NCBI RefSeq assembly: GCF_009184895.1
Contig: NZ_WESE01000010.1
Span: 47,164-111,163 of the forward strand
Length of the DNA stretch: 64,000 nucleotides
Source of the DNA: Nostocoides sp. F2B08
Lineage (GTDB): Bacteria > Actinomycetota > Actinomycetes > Actinomycetales > Dermatophilaceae
Reading direction: 5' to 3'
Shown here in pieces: positions 45,690 to 54,981 of the stretch (position 1 is the first letter of the stretch; every line of letters starts with the position of its first letter). The notes under the pieces were generated by a model. The model ran no database searches. It was not told where the DNA came from and saw nothing but the letters and a program-made list of their open reading frames with translations. The position numbers and the translations under genes were made by a program.

Positions 45690-48600
45690 GTGAAGACACT
45701 AGTGGGGGTGGCCGCTGCCCTGGCCATTACCCTGACGCCCTTAGGCGTCGCCACATCCACCTCCGCCGCCACCTCGACCGGTGCCGGCATCGCGGCGCTC
45801 AGCGCCGCCAAGCCCGATCCCAAGCAGCAGTACAAGGACAAGGCCGCCAAGGTCAAGGAGAAGAAGGACAAGCTGATCGACCAGGCCGACCGCGACGCGG
45901 CGGCCGCTCGTGCGCTCCAGGAGGGCGCCCTCAACCCGCTGATGATGGTGGATGCCGAGGCGATGGCGGCCGCTGCCGCCCTGCCGGGAGAGGCTCCTCG
46001 GTACTTCAGCCACCCCAACTATGCCAACAGTCCGCTGCCCGAGGTGAATGTCACGCCTGGCACAGAGACCACGGTCGGCAATGCCCTCCAGGACCGGCAG
46101 TACGCGACGGACGCCGCCGACAACGTCTTCGTCCTCGCCAACGGGACACTGCCCGATGGAATGCTGACCGGGTTCCAGGTCTGGAACCAAGCCTCCGCCG
46201 CAACTGGTGACCCCTCCGCGGGCAAGTCCTTCCACGCCTACGTGTTGCGCCCGACCCGCTACACCGGCCAGTACAGCGTCGTCTTCGACAGCGGCCTGCT
46301 CACCATGCCGGCTCTGACCACCACCGGGGTCAGCGAGGTCGCCACCTTCGGGGTCGCGAACTTCGCGGTGCAGTCAGGCGACCGCGTCGCGTTCTACGGA
46401 CAGGGCGTTCCCCTCGACGACTCCCCGGGGCCCGACAGCGTGTACTACCCGTCTGACATCAGCCCCCTCCAGGGTGAGGCCATCCAGCTGCCGTCGACGG
46501 ACTTCCCCATCTTCGGACCGCGGACCTACTCCTTCGGAGCCACTGTGATCGGGCCCGATGCCGTCGAGATCGTTCCCGGCACCGGCATCCGCAAGTTCGT
46601 CGACGAGCTGCCGATGATTGCCGCGGCGACGCCGGACACGGCGTCCTACGAGGGTTCCGACTTCTACCGGATCGGACTCGTCGAGTACACCCAGCAGATG
46701 CACTCCGACCTCGCAGCGGAGACCACGCTGCGCGGCTACGTCCAGATTTCGGATACACCAACGGACTTCCCCCTGCCCGGAGGGCTGTTCGGCGTGACAG
46801 AACCGAGCTACCTCGGTCCGGCTATCGTGGCGCAGAAGGACCGGCCGGTCCGGATCGAGTTCCACAACCTGCTGCCGACCGGAGCGGATGGCAACCTCTT
46901 CCTCCCGGTCGACACGACGGTGATGGGTGCCGGCATGACTCCGGACGGACATGAGGCCATGGAGGGGATGGCCCCCGACATGGTCGACCCGCAGGTGCCG
47001 ATGTGCAACGACCCGGCGACCAAGCCGATGATGGTCGAGATGGGGCACTGTTACTCGGACAACCGGGCGATCATCCATCTGCACGGCGGCATCACCCCAT
47101 GGATCTCCGACGGGACCCCGCACCAGTGGATCACTCCGCCGAACGAAGCGACTCCCTTCCCCGAGGGCGTCAGCGTCAAGAACGTGCCCGATATGACGAA
47201 TGTCGATGCGTCGGATGACGGCGTCCAGACGTTCTACTACACCAACGCCCAGAGTGCGCGGCTGATGTTCTACCACGACCACTCGTGGGGGATCACCCGG
47301 CTCAACGTCTACGCCGGGATGGCCGCGCCGTACATCATCCAGGACGAGACCGAGCAGGCCCTCGTCGACGCCGGGACCATCCCGGACGCCGACTCGACCA
47401 TCCCACTCGTCATCCAGGACAAGACCTTCGTGCCGAACGACGCCCAGCTCGCCCTGGCGGACGAGACCTGGGACACGAACGCCTGGGGCGGCGAGGGTAA
47501 CCTCTGGCTGCCGCATGTCTACTCACCGGCCCAGAACCCCGGCGACCCCTCCGGCGTCAACGCCTACGGCCGGTGGGCCTACGGTCCGTGGTTCTGGCCG
47601 CCGACGAACAATGTCGAGTATCCGCCGATCGCGAACGAGTACTACGACCCGAACTGTGACCCTGAAGCCGGGTGGTGCGAGCCCCCGCTCATGCCGAGCA
47701 CTCCGTTCAACTCGATGGGCATGGAGGCGTTCATGGACACCCCCGTGGTCAACGGCAAGGCGTACCCGACGACGACTCTGGAGCCCAAGCCGTACCGCCT
47801 GCGCATCCTCAACGCAGCCAACGACCGGTTCCTCAACCTGTCGCTGTACCAGGCGGTCGACGCCAACGGTGACGTCTGTGACGCCGCCAACACGGCACCT
47901 GCTGCGGAGTCGACCGGGGTGGCGTGCACAGAGGTCGCGCTCAACCCGGACGAGGTCGCGGCTGCACTTGGCGACCCGACGGTCTTCCCGACTCCGGTCG
48001 CCGGCACCGAGGGCCCGAACTGGGTCGTCATGGGCACCGAGGGCGGCTTCCTGCCGTCGCCCGTCGAGGTTCCCGCGCACCCGACGACCTGGGTCAACGA
48101 CCCGACCGTGTTCAACGCCGGAAACGTCGACCAGCACTCGCTGCTCGTCGCTCCGGCCGAGCGGTTCGACGTCGTCGTCGATCTGTCCGCGTACGCGGGT
48201 CAGACCCTGATCCTCTACAACGACGCACCGGCGGCCTTCCCGGCCCGCGACCCGCGGTACGACTACTACACCGGCAACGGCGACTACCGCGAGTCCGGTG
48301 GAGCGTCGGCCACGCTGCCCGGGTACGGGCCGAACACCCGCACCGTCATGCAGATCAAGGTCGCGGACGCGGCCCCGGCTCAGGCGTTCGACGTCGACGC
48401 GCTCAACGCGGCGTTCGCGGGCGGCGACGGAACGGGCGTGTTCGAGTCGGGTCAGAAGCCGATCGTCGTCGGCCAGGGCGAGTACAACAGCGCCTACGGC
48501 ACCGACTTCCCGACGAACGGCCCGCTCAACGGCACGGTGCAGATCTACGACACTTCGCTCACCTTCAACCGGCTGGTCGACCCGGACCCCGACACGGCAC

Positions 48601-50009
48601 CCGGTGCGCCCTTCACCACCTCGACCGCCGACGAACGTCTGACGGTGAACCTGAAGCCCAAGATGATCCAGGACGAGATGGGTGAGGCCTTCGAGCTGGA
48701 GTACGGCCGGATGAGCGGCTTCCTCGGCGTGGAGACACCGAACGCCCAGGCAGGACTGCAGAACATGATCCTGTACGGGTTCTCGATGCCCCCGACCGAG
48801 GTGCTCGACGGCATCGAGCTGCCGCCGGGAATGGAGGCCACTCCGATCGCCCAGGCGGACGACGGAACGCAGATCTGGAAGTTCACGCACAACGGGGTGG
48901 ACACACATCCCATCCACTTCCATCTCTACGACGTCCAGCTGCTCAACCGCGTCGGCTGGGACGGCATCATCCGCAAACCGGATCCGACCGAGCTCGGCTG
49001 GAAGGACACCGTGCGGATCAGTCCTCTCGAGGACACCATCGTCGCGGTGCGGCCGATCATCCCGCCGATCCCGGACGAGTGGGGAGGTCTGCCGAACAGC
49101 GTCAGGTTGCTCGACCCGTCGATGCCAGCGGGTGCCTTCATCGAGGGTGCGAACACCACGCAGCGGGAGGCGCTCGGGCTGCCGCTCCTGGCGTTCAACC
49201 CCGACGGCGAGCCGATCGACGTGGTGAACCACTTCGTCAACTTCGGCTGGGAGTACGTCCTCCACTGTCACATCCTCAGCCATGAGGAGATGGACATGAT
49301 GCGTACCCAGGCGGTTGCGGTCAACCCGGCCGAACCGACGTTCATCTCCGCCGTCCGAACGGGCAACGGTGCCAACCGGCGGTACACGGTCACGTGGACG
49401 GACAACTCGAAGAACGAGACCGCCTTCGTCATCGAACGTCGAGCGGGGTCGACCGGAGCGTGGTCGCAGATCGCGATGGTCCAGACCGAGGACAGGGTCA
49501 ACCTCACGTCCCTACCGACGTCCACCACCGAGACAGGCGCCGCGACGGGTCAGGCCACCTACGTCGACCGGATCGGCAACACCAACACCCAGTATCAGTA
49601 CCGGGTGTACGCCATCAACACGGTCGGGGACACCTGGGACTACTCGAACCCGGCGTTCAACAACCTCCCGCCCGGCGGCGGATTCCCGACGATCACGGCC
49701 AGCAGCCGTGACATCGGCCAGGTTGCGGCCGACCCGGTCGCGGCGCCGACGAACCTCGCCGGGACGCTCACCGTGAAGAACAGGAAGACCTCCACGGTGA
49801 ACCTCAGTTGGACGGACAACGCCTCCAACGAGACGGGGTTCCTCATCCAGCGGACCAACCCTGACGGCAGCGTGACCAACGCGACGGTGGCGGCGGGCGT
49901 GACCACGTTCACCCAGACCGTCACGTCCGGCGTCTCCTACGGATACCGGGTGCATGCCTTCAGCGACACCACCCAGTCGGGCTGGTCCAACACCATCCGG
50001 CTGCCGTGA
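45690..50009 (+). CDS. Giant secreted multicopper oxidase with fibronectin-like modules
   Basis: 1439 aa from a GTG with GGAGA just upstream. Signal peptide (1-~27), then a Lys/Ala-rich coiled-coil-like segment (44-75). The four copper motifs are spread widely: HLHGG near 461, FYHDHSWG near 527, HPIHFHLYDVQ near 1072 and HCHILSHEEMDMM near 1191, giving complete type 1, 2 and 3 copper sites. About 430 residues precede the first motif and ~540 lie between the second and third, far more than in laccase or CueO. Two fibronectin III-like modules follow (~1208-1300 and ~1345-1439, each with VTWTDN or LSWTDN). Size and layout recall manganese-oxidising multicopper oxidases; the substrate is unproven. 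Confidence 0.92.
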   Translation: MKTLVGVAAALAITLTPLGVATSTSAATSTGAGIAALSAAKPDPKQQYKDKAAKVKEKKDKLIDQADRDAAAARALQEGALNPLMMVDAEAMAAAAALPGEAPRYFSHPNYANSPLPEVNVTPGTETTVGNALQDRQYATDAADNVFVLANGTLPDGMLTGFQVWNQASAATGDPSAGKSFHAYVLRPTRYTGQYSVVFDSGLLTMPALTTTGVSEVATFGVANFAVQSGDRVAFYGQGVPLDDSPGPDSVYYPSDISPLQGEAIQLPSTDFPIFGPRTYSFGATVIGPDAVEIVPGTGIRKFVDELPMIAAATPDTASYEGSDFYRIGLVEYTQQMHSDLAAETTLRGYVQISDTPTDFPLPGGLFGVTEPSYLGPAIVAQKDRPVRIEFHNLLPTGADGNLFLPVDTTVMGAGMTPDGHEAMEGMAPDMVDPQVPMCNDPATKPMMVEMGHCYSDNRAIIHLHGGITPWISDGTPHQWITPPNEATPFPEGVSVKNVPDMTNVDASDDGVQTFYYTNAQSARLMFYHDHSWGITRLNVYAGMAAPYIIQDETEQALVDAGTIPDADSTIPLVIQDKTFVPNDAQLALADETWDTNAWGGEGNLWLPHVYSPAQNPGDPSGVNAYGRWAYGPWFWPPTNNVEYPPIANEYYDPNCDPEAGWCEPPLMPSTPFNSMGMEAFMDTPVVNGKAYPTTTLEPKPYRLRILNAANDRFLNLSLYQAVDANGDVCDAANTAPAAESTGVACTEVALNPDEVAAALGDPTVFPTPVAGTEGPNWVVMGTEGGFLPSPVEVPAHPTTWVNDPTVFNAGNVDQHSLLVAPAERFDVVVDLSAYAGQTLILYNDAPAAFPARDPRYDYYTGNGDYRESGGASATLPGYGPNTRTVMQIKVADAAPAQAFDVDALNAAFAGGDGTGVFESGQKPIVVGQGEYNSAYGTDFPTNGPLNGTVQIYDTSLTFNRLVDPDPDTAPGAPFTTSTADERLTVNLKPKMIQDEMGEAFELEYGRMSGFLGVETPNAQAGLQNMILYGFSMPPTEVLDGIELPPGMEATPIAQADDGTQIWKFTHNGVDTHPIHFHLYDVQLLNRVGWDGIIRKPDPTELGWKDTVRISPLEDTIVAVRPIIPPIPDEWGGLPNSVRLLDPSMPAGAFIEGANTTQREALGLPLLAFNPDGEPIDVVNHFVNFGWEYVLHCHILSHEEMDMMRTQAVAVNPAEPTFISAVRTGNGANRRYTVTWTDNSKNETAFVIERRAGSTGAWSQIAMVQTEDRVNLTSLPTSTTETGAATGQATYVDRIGNTNTQYQYRVYAINTVGDTWDYSNPAFNNLPPGGGFPTITASSRDIGQVAADPVAAPTNLAGTLTVKNRKTSTVNLSWTDNASNETGFLIQRTNPDGSVTNATVAAGVTTFTQTVTSGVSYGYRVHAFSDTTQSGWSNTIRLP

Positions 50010-50016
50010 TCCACGG

Positions 50017-50076
50017 CCGCTGACAGGCGCGGAGCCCGGGTGGACCCCGTCCACCCGGGCTTCCGGCTGTCAGCGG
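50017..50076 (+). terminator. Two-stem terminator of the multicopper oxidase
   Basis: Inner stem AGCCCGGGTGGAC/GTCCACCCGGGCT (13 bp, perfect, 3-nt loop), outer stem CCGCTGACAG/CTGTCAGCGG (10 bp, perfect), separated by short internal bulges. It begins 7 nt after the oxidase stop. Exceptionally stable. Confidence 0.85.
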
Positions 50077-50100
50077 AGGCACGGCAGACTGGACCTCGAC

Positions 50101-50838
50101 ATGGACACCATCGACGAGGCGATCGCGGCCATGGACCGGCGCATCGAGCGCGCCCTCGACACCGGCGACCCGCGCGGCTACTTCACGTGTGTCTACCGGT
50201 CGGTCACCGCGCGGGTGCGCGACGGGATCCGTGCCGGCGAGTTCGACGACTGCGAGCGGATGGAGCGCTTCGACGTCGCGTTCGCCCGCCTCTACCTCGA
50301 CGCCGCCGACGGGTTCGAGGCCGGCGGCGCTGTGTCACGGTCGTGGCGGGTCGTCTTCGATGCGCCACCGTCGGCCCTCGCCGTCCAGCACGTCATCGCC
50401 GGCATGAACGCCCACATCAATCTCGACCTCGGCCTCGCGGCGGCCTCGGTGCAGCACGGCGAGGCGGTGGCGGACCTCCGCGACGACTTCGAGCGGCTCA
50501 ACGACGTGCTCGCCGCGATGATCGACCGGATGCAGGACGCCCTCACCCACACCGCACCCTGGACAGGGATCCTCGACACCTGGGGTGGGCGGGTCGACGA
50601 GCTGGTCTCGGGGTGGTCGATCGAGTATGCGCGGGGCCGGGCCTGGTCCTTCGCGGAGCGGCTGGCCGTGGCCGAGGACGGCGAACGACAGAGTCTCGTC
50701 GCATCCCGTGACGAACGCGTGGCGGCCATCGGCGAGGGGATCCTCAACCCACCGCTTCCCGTGCAGTGGCTGACCGCTCTCGTCGCGCCGCGGGAGCGTG
50801 CCGACCTGCGTGCCGTCGTCGAATCGCTCGTGGACTGA
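50101..50838 (+). CDS. DUF5995 family protein
   Basis: 245 aa, mostly helical. The conserved stretch WRVVFDAPPSALAVQHVIAGMNAHINLDLGLAAASV near 85-120 contains NAHINLDL, the family's hallmark (His/Asn/Asp that could form a metal or active site), and there is a preceding CERMERFDVAFARLYLDAA helix. Found mainly in actinobacteria; the function is unknown. Start at the ATG at 50101, just after the oxidase terminator; no ribosome-binding site is clear. Independent of the oxidase, I infer, because of that terminator. Confidence 0.85.
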   Translation: MDTIDEAIAAMDRRIERALDTGDPRGYFTCVYRSVTARVRDGIRAGEFDDCERMERFDVAFARLYLDAADGFEAGGAVSRSWRVVFDAPPSALAVQHVIAGMNAHINLDLGLAAASVQHGEAVADLRDDFERLNDVLAAMIDRMQDALTHTAPWTGILDTWGGRVDELVSGWSIEYARGRAWSFAERLAVAEDGERQSLVASRDERVAAIGEGILNPPLPVQWLTALVAPRERADLRAVVESLVD

Positions 50839-50878
50839 GCGCCGTCCACAGCGCCTCCTTCGTCGGCTCGGCCGGATG

Positions 50879-50928
50879 CCTTCGAACCATGCCTTCGAAC
50901 CGTGCTTCGAACCGTGCCTTCCAACAGC
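50879..50928 (+). repeat. Tandem 12-13-nt repeats upstream of the acyl-CoA dehydrogenase
   Basis: Four head-to-tail copies of CCTTCGAACCGT-like units (two with CCTTCGAACC, one with CTTCGAACC, the last degenerate as CCTTCCAAC). Each intact copy holds the palindrome TTCGAA. They end 2 nt before the -10 at 50931, in the -35 region, so they may be repeated regulator sites. Confidence 0.7.
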
Positions 50929-50930
50929 AT

Positions 50931-50936
50931 TAGCAT
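50931..50936 (+). promoter_or_regulatory. -10 hexamer of the acyl-CoA dehydrogenase gene
   Basis: TAGCAT is 7 nt before the ATG at 50944; leaderless promoter candidate. Confidence 0.5.
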
Positions 50937-50943
50937 CGGACCC

Positions 50944-52128
50944 ATGCCAGCAACGAGGCTGATGCCCACCGAGATCGGTCAGGACCTGATCGAGCTCACT
51001 CGCGAGATCGCCGCCAAGGAGCTTCGCCCGAAGGTCGACGAGGCCGAGCGCAGCGCCGCCCCGGAGGCAGCGGCGACACGAGCCGGAGGTGCCGACGACG
51101 CCTTCCCGCGCGACGTGTTCCGCACCCTCGGCGAGGCGGGCCTGATGTCCCTGCCCTACTCCGAGGAGTACGGCGGCGGCGAGCAGCCCTACGAGACCTA
51201 CCTGCAGGTGCTCGAGGAGATCGCCACGGCGTGGATGTCGGTCGCGGTCGGCGTCTCCGTGCATGCGTTGACCTGCTATCCGGTCGCCGTGTTCGGCACC
51301 GAGGAGCAACGTTCGCGGCTGCTCCCCGAGATGCTGTCGGGGGAGCTGCTCGGCGCATACTGCCTGTCCGAACCGCTCGCCGGCTCCGATGTCGGGTCGA
51401 TGACCACCCGGGCGACGCGCGACGGGGACACCTACCGGATCAAGGGTCGCAAGGCGTGGATCAGCCACGCCGGCCACGCCGACTTCTACACGACCTTCGC
51501 GCGGACCTCCGACGACGGCGGACGAGGGCTGTCGTGCTTCATCGTGCCCGCCGATGCTCCCGGCCTGTCCTTCGGCGCACCCGAGCGCAAGATGGGGCTG
51601 CACTGCGACACCGTGCGGGAGGTGATCTTCGAGGACGTCCCGGTCGCAGCCGACCGGCGCATCGGGGACGAGGGCCAGGGCATGGCGATCGCCCTGTCGG
51701 CGCTGGACGCCGGGCGGCTCGGCATCGCGGCCACCGCGACCGGGCTCGCGCAGGCCGCCCTCGACGTCGCCGCCTCATACGCCAAGGAGCGCCACCAGTT
51801 CGGCCGCCCGATCGCGGACAACCAGGGTCTGGCCTTCCTGCTCGCCGACATGGAGGCCGCCGTCACCTCGGCGCGAGCGACCTACCTGCACGCCGCCCGG
51901 CTCCGCGACGCCGACCGGATGTTCTCCAAGGAGGCCGCCGTCGCCAAGCTCGTAGCCACCGACACCGCGATGCGCGTGACGACCGACGCCGTCCAGGTGC
52001 TCGGCGGAGCCGGGTATACCCAGGACTGGCCGGTCGAGCGCTACATGCGCGAGGCCAAGGTCACCCAGATCTTCGAAGGCACCAACCAGATCCAGCGCCT
52101 CGTCATCTCCCGCCACTTGCTCGGCTGA
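50944..52128 (+). CDS. Acyl-CoA dehydrogenase
   Basis: 394 aa. FAD-dependent oxidation of acyl-CoA to enoyl-CoA. FAD/substrate segments AYCLSEPLAGSDVGSMTTRA near 135-155 and KGRKAWISHAGHADFY near 165; the catalytic Glu in QIFEGTNQIQRLVISRHLL near 375; RHQFGRPIADNQG near 285. The start region is longer and more polar than usual (PKVDEAERSAAPEAAATRAGGADD). Acyl-chain specificity cannot be read from the sequence. Promoter with tandem repeats upstream, terminator 52182-52220 downstream: a single-gene unit. Confidence 0.93.
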   Translation: MPATRLMPTEIGQDLIELTREIAAKELRPKVDEAERSAAPEAAATRAGGADDAFPRDVFRTLGEAGLMSLPYSEEYGGGEQPYETYLQVLEEIATAWMSVAVGVSVHALTCYPVAVFGTEEQRSRLLPEMLSGELLGAYCLSEPLAGSDVGSMTTRATRDGDTYRIKGRKAWISHAGHADFYTTFARTSDDGGRGLSCFIVPADAPGLSFGAPERKMGLHCDTVREVIFEDVPVAADRRIGDEGQGMAIALSALDAGRLGIAATATGLAQAALDVAASYAKERHQFGRPIADNQGLAFLLADMEAAVTSARATYLHAARLRDADRMFSKEAAVAKLVATDTAMRVTTDAVQVLGGAGYTQDWPVERYMREAKVTQIFEGTNQIQRLVISRHLLG

Positions 52129-52181
52129 CCGGCACTTCCTATCAGACACCGGGTATCGAGGCCCCGGCACCGGACAGGGGA

Positions 52182-52220
52182 CGGCCCCGGGATCGGGGAG
52201 GACACCGATTCCCGGGGCCG
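52182..52220 (+). terminator. Terminator of the acyl-CoA dehydrogenase gene
   Basis: CGGCCCCGGGATCGG pairs with CCGATTCCCGGGGCCG (one extra T), with an 8-nt loop, 53 nt past the stop. Stable and without a T-tract. Confidence 0.7.
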
Positions 52221-52303
52221 GAGGGGATGAAGGAGTGGGAACAGATTAGAGTTTGTGCAACCTTGGTCAACAGGTCTCGGGCGACGCCATGTCACGACCC
52301 TCC

Positions 52304-52309
52304 TAGGGT
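52304..52309 (+). promoter_or_regulatory. -10 hexamer of a leaderless promoter
   Basis: TAGGGT is 6 nt before the ATG at 52316. Confidence 0.5.
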
Positions 52310-52315
52310 GGCGCC

Positions 52316-53107
52316 ATGAGCCAACCGCCCCGGTGGGTCCCTCCGGCGACCACCGGTACGCGCGGCACGCCACCGCCGCCCGGCGATCTCCCCAACGACC
52401 TCGGGTCTCCGGCATCGGCGAGTGCTCCCGACCACGTGGGCACCGCATACCCCTATCGCGGCTCTCCACCCGCCCGGGCGACGCCGAAGCAGACGCTCTC
52501 GGTCGTGGCGTTCGTGCTCGGGGTCCTGGGCTGCATCCCGCTCGCCTCGGTCGTCGCTATCGTCGTCGGAGCGATCGCGGTGGCCAAGGAACGCGCGGGG
52601 AGGGCATTCGCCGTCGCCGGCATCGCGCTCGGGGCGCTCTGGACGCTGGCCGGCGTCACCCTCATCCTCACCGACGCTCCACAGCGGTTCGCGGACTCGA
52701 TCCGCGAGCCCGCGGACGACCTCATCCTGTCCGTCGACGGGGAGGACACGGTGTGGGACCTGACGGACGGCTCCTGCTACAACGAGGTCAACGTCGAGGA
52801 ATGGGACGACACGGGTCCGCAGCTCTCCATCGTCGACTGTGCGCAACCGCACGAGTTCGAGGTCTACCACGAGACCCGGCTGGGCCACATCCAGTACCCG
52901 GGCGACGACTCGATCTTCGCCATGGCCGACAGCGCGTGCTACGTGAAGTTCACGAGCTTCGTCGGGCGGCCCTACTCTGCGTCCGATCTCGACTACACCT
53001 TCTGGGCTCCGGATGAGATCACTTGGGCGGAGGGCGACCGCCTGATCCAGTGCGTCATCACGGACGGCCCCGCCACCGTCGGGTCGCTCGAGGGTGCCCG
53101 ACGCTAG
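52316..53107 (+). CDS. DUF4190 / septum-formation-domain membrane protein
   Basis: 263 aa. Pro/Gly-rich N terminus (1-60), two hydrophobic helices (~65-90 and ~100-120, the DUF4190 pair), then an extracytoplasmic domain (~130-263) with [30 protein letters not shown] and LIQCVI. The four Cys and the Cys-x-x-PHEFEV element match the actinobacterial 'septum formation' domain. Probably anchored in the membrane with the Cys domain outside, perhaps at the division site. Its stop codon TAG is part of the next gene's -10 hexamer. Confidence 0.85.
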   Translation: MSQPPRWVPPATTGTRGTPPPPGDLPNDLGSPASASAPDHVGTAYPYRGSPPARATPKQTLSVVAFVLGVLGCIPLASVVAIVVGAIAVAKERAGRAFAVAGIALGALWTLAGVTLILTDAPQRFADSIREPADDLILSVDGEDTVWDLTDGSCYNEVNVEEWDDTGPQLSIVDCAQPHEFEVYHETRLGHIQYPGDDSIFAMADSACYVKFTSFVGRPYSASDLDYTFWAPDEITWAEGDRLIQCVITDGPATVGSLEGARR

Positions 53108-53110
53108 CCT
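53105..53110 (+). promoter_or_regulatory. -10 hexamer overlapping a stop codon
   Basis: TAGCCT is 7 nt before the ATG at 53118. Its TAG is the stop codon of the preceding gene. Confidence 0.5.
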
Positions 53111-53117
53111 GGGCCGC

Positions 53118-53882
53118 ATGCAGATCACCCCCACCACCGTCGCACTCGTCACCGGAGGCGCGTCTGGCCTCGGCGGCGCCACCACCGAGCGGCTCGCGGC
53201 CGACGGCGCCGCTGTCGTCGTCGTCGACCTGCCCGGATCCGCCGGCGAGGAGACCGCCACCCGGCTCGGTGAGCGAGCGCGCTTCTGCGCAGCGGACGTG
53301 CGTGACCCCGACCAGGTGCAGCCCGCGGTCGACGCCGCCCTCGAGCTCGGCGAGCTGCGCATCGCGGTCAACTGCGCCGGTGTCGCCACCCCCGGCCGGG
53401 TCGTGGGGCGCAAGGGCCCCCTGGACCTCGAGGCATTCCGGACCGTCGTCGACATCAACCTCGTCGGCACGTTCAACGTCCTGCGCCTCGCGGCGGCGGC
53501 CATGCTCGACAACGAGCCCGTCGACGGCGATCGTGGCGTCGTCGTCAACACCGCCTCCATCGCGGCGTTCGACGGGCAGATCGGGCAGGCCGCGTATGCG
53601 GCGAGCAAGGGCGGCGTCGTCGGCCTGACCCTCAGCGCCGCGCGGGACCTCGCCGACAAGCTGATCCGCGTCGTCACGGTGGCTCCGGGGACGTTCGAGA
53701 CCCCGATGCTCGCCGGACTGCCCGACGAGGCACGCCAGGTGCTCGAGCGGCAGGTGCCCCACCCCGCCCGGCTCGGCCGGCCCGTCGAGTATGCCTCACT
53801 CGTGCGCCACATCGTCGACAACCCGATGCTCAACGGCGAGGTCATCCGCCTCGACGGAGCGCTGCGGATGCCCCCGCGCTGA
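53118..53882 (+). CDS. Short-chain dehydrogenase, 3-hydroxyacyl-CoA dehydrogenase type II-like
   Basis: 254 aa. NAD-binding [17 protein letters not shown] near 12-28, NCAGVA near 88, catalytic Ser in [16 protein letters not shown], and Tyr-x3-Lys in AAYAASKGG near 162. The pattern [16 protein letters not shown](A/S)ASKGGV is that of the HSD10/type II 3-hydroxyacyl-CoA dehydrogenase group, which oxidises 3-hydroxyacyl-CoA in beta-oxidation. This fits with the acyl-CoA dehydrogenase upstream, though they are separate transcripts. Confidence 0.9.
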   Translation: MQITPTTVALVTGGASGLGGATTERLAADGAAVVVVDLPGSAGEETATRLGERARFCAADVRDPDQVQPAVDAALELGELRIAVNCAGVATPGRVVGRKGPLDLEAFRTVVDINLVGTFNVLRLAAAAMLDNEPVDGDRGVVVNTASIAAFDGQIGQAAYAASKGGVVGLTLSAARDLADKLIRVVTVAPGTFETPMLAGLPDEARQVLERQVPHPARLGRPVEYASLVRHIVDNPMLNGEVIRLDGALRMPPR

Positions 53883-53883
53883 G

Positions 53884-53903
53884 CCGGCTCCTCGGCGAGC
53901 CGG
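53884..53903 (+). terminator. Hairpin after the SDR gene
   Basis: CCGGCTC-ctcggc-GAGCCGG starts 2 nt past the stop codon at 53880-53882, between convergent SDR genes. Confidence 0.6.
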
Positions 53904-53988
53904 GCCGCCCGAACCCTCTCCCACGCGCACACCTTCACCGCGCACCCCGCACGGCGCCCCCACCAGCGCAGAACCATCCCTCGTCGGG

Positions 53989-54795
53989 TCAGCGCAGCGC
54001 CCGCTCCTCGGCGACCGAGTTCCCCCCATCGACGACGACGACCTGACCGTTGACGTAGCCCGCGCCCGGCGTCGCCAGCCACACCACCGCACTCGCCACC
54101 TCCTCGGCCCTGCCGGACCGCCCGGGCGGACTCACCTCTCCTTCGACCACCTCGGCCGGTGTCTGCGAGCCCGTCGCGATCCACCCCGGCGCGACGGCGT
54201 TGCACGTCAGGCCGTGGCGCGCCTCGTCGACCGCGACCGCCCGGGTCAGCCCGACGATCCCGGCCTTGGCCGCCGCATACGCGACCTCCGAGCGCATCGC
54301 CATGACGGCCCCGGTCACACTGGCGACGTTGACGACTCGGCCACGCCCGGACTCCCGCAGGTGCGGCAGCGCCGCACGCGTCATGAGGTATGCGGTGGTC
54401 AGGTTGCGCTCGAGCGACGCTCTCCAGCGGGTCGGGTCGGTCGACGTGAGATCGCCCTCCAGGTAGTCACCGTCTCCGACCGTCACCATGCCGGCGTTGT
54501 TGACGAGGATGTCGAGGCGGCCGAACCGGGACGCCGCGGCGTCCACCACCCGGGCCGCCTGGGCCTCGTCGGTGAGGTCGGCGACGACGGGAAGCGCCTC
54601 GACGCCGTCTGCGGCCAGCTCGGCGGCCCGCTGCTCGATCCGGTCGGTCGTCGCGGTGACGACCACAGCGGCACCGCACCTGCCCAGGAGGCCGGCCACC
54701 GCATACCCGATGCCGGTGGCGCTGCCCGCTCCGGTGACCACGGCGACCGTCCCGGTCAGGTCGAACGCTGCGGGGATGGGACGGACGGCGCTCAC
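53989..54795 (-). CDS. Short-chain dehydrogenase/reductase
   Basis: 268 aa. NAD(P)-binding VVTGAGSATGIGYAVAGLL near 19-37, NNAGMVTVG near 97, catalytic Ser in NVASVTGAVMAM, and Tyr-x3-Lys in VAYAAAKAG near 172. The C terminus GYVNGQVVVVDGGNSVAEE is typical of FabG-like 'classical' SDRs. The glycine loop has an inserted Ala-Thr (GSATGIG). The substrate is unknown. GTG start; a CAGACT hexamer lies at leaderless distance. Confidence 0.88.
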   Translation of the reverse strand: MSAVRPIPAAFDLTGTVAVVTGAGSATGIGYAVAGLLGRCGAAVVVTATTDRIEQRAAELAADGVEALPVVADLTDEAQAARVVDAAASRFGRLDILVNNAGMVTVGDGDYLEGDLTSTDPTRWRASLERNLTTAYLMTRAALPHLRESGRGRVVNVASVTGAVMAMRSEVAYAAAKAGIVGLTRAVAVDEARHGLTCNAVAPGWIATGSQTPAEVVEGEVSPPGRSGRAEEVASAVVWLATPGAGYVNGQVVVVDGGNSVAEERALR

Positions 54796-54906
54796 CCGAC
54801 CAGTCTGGCGCGCCCGGCCCCCGAGCGCCGGAGGTTCGCCCGATCATCACCCGCTCGTCGCGTGTCGGTCATCGGCGCACCAGGTCGCGGCCGCTATACA
54901 GGAGGT

Positions 54907-54935
54907 GACCGGGCCAAGTATGAGTTGGCCCGGTC
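54907..54935 (-). terminator. Terminator of the MFS transporter gene
   Basis: GACCGGGCCAA and TTGGCCCGGTC form a perfect 11-bp stem with a 7-nt loop, about 50 nt past the MFS stop on the minus strand. Confidence 0.8.
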
Positions 54936-54981
54936 GAGTACGTTCGGTCCAGTGCCGTAGCCGGGCGCGTGCGGCCCAGCG

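Noticed and set aside
54895-54958. A short frame after AGGAGG at 54900-54905.
   Set aside because: The start would overlap the ribosome-binding site, and the region folds into the MFS terminator stem.
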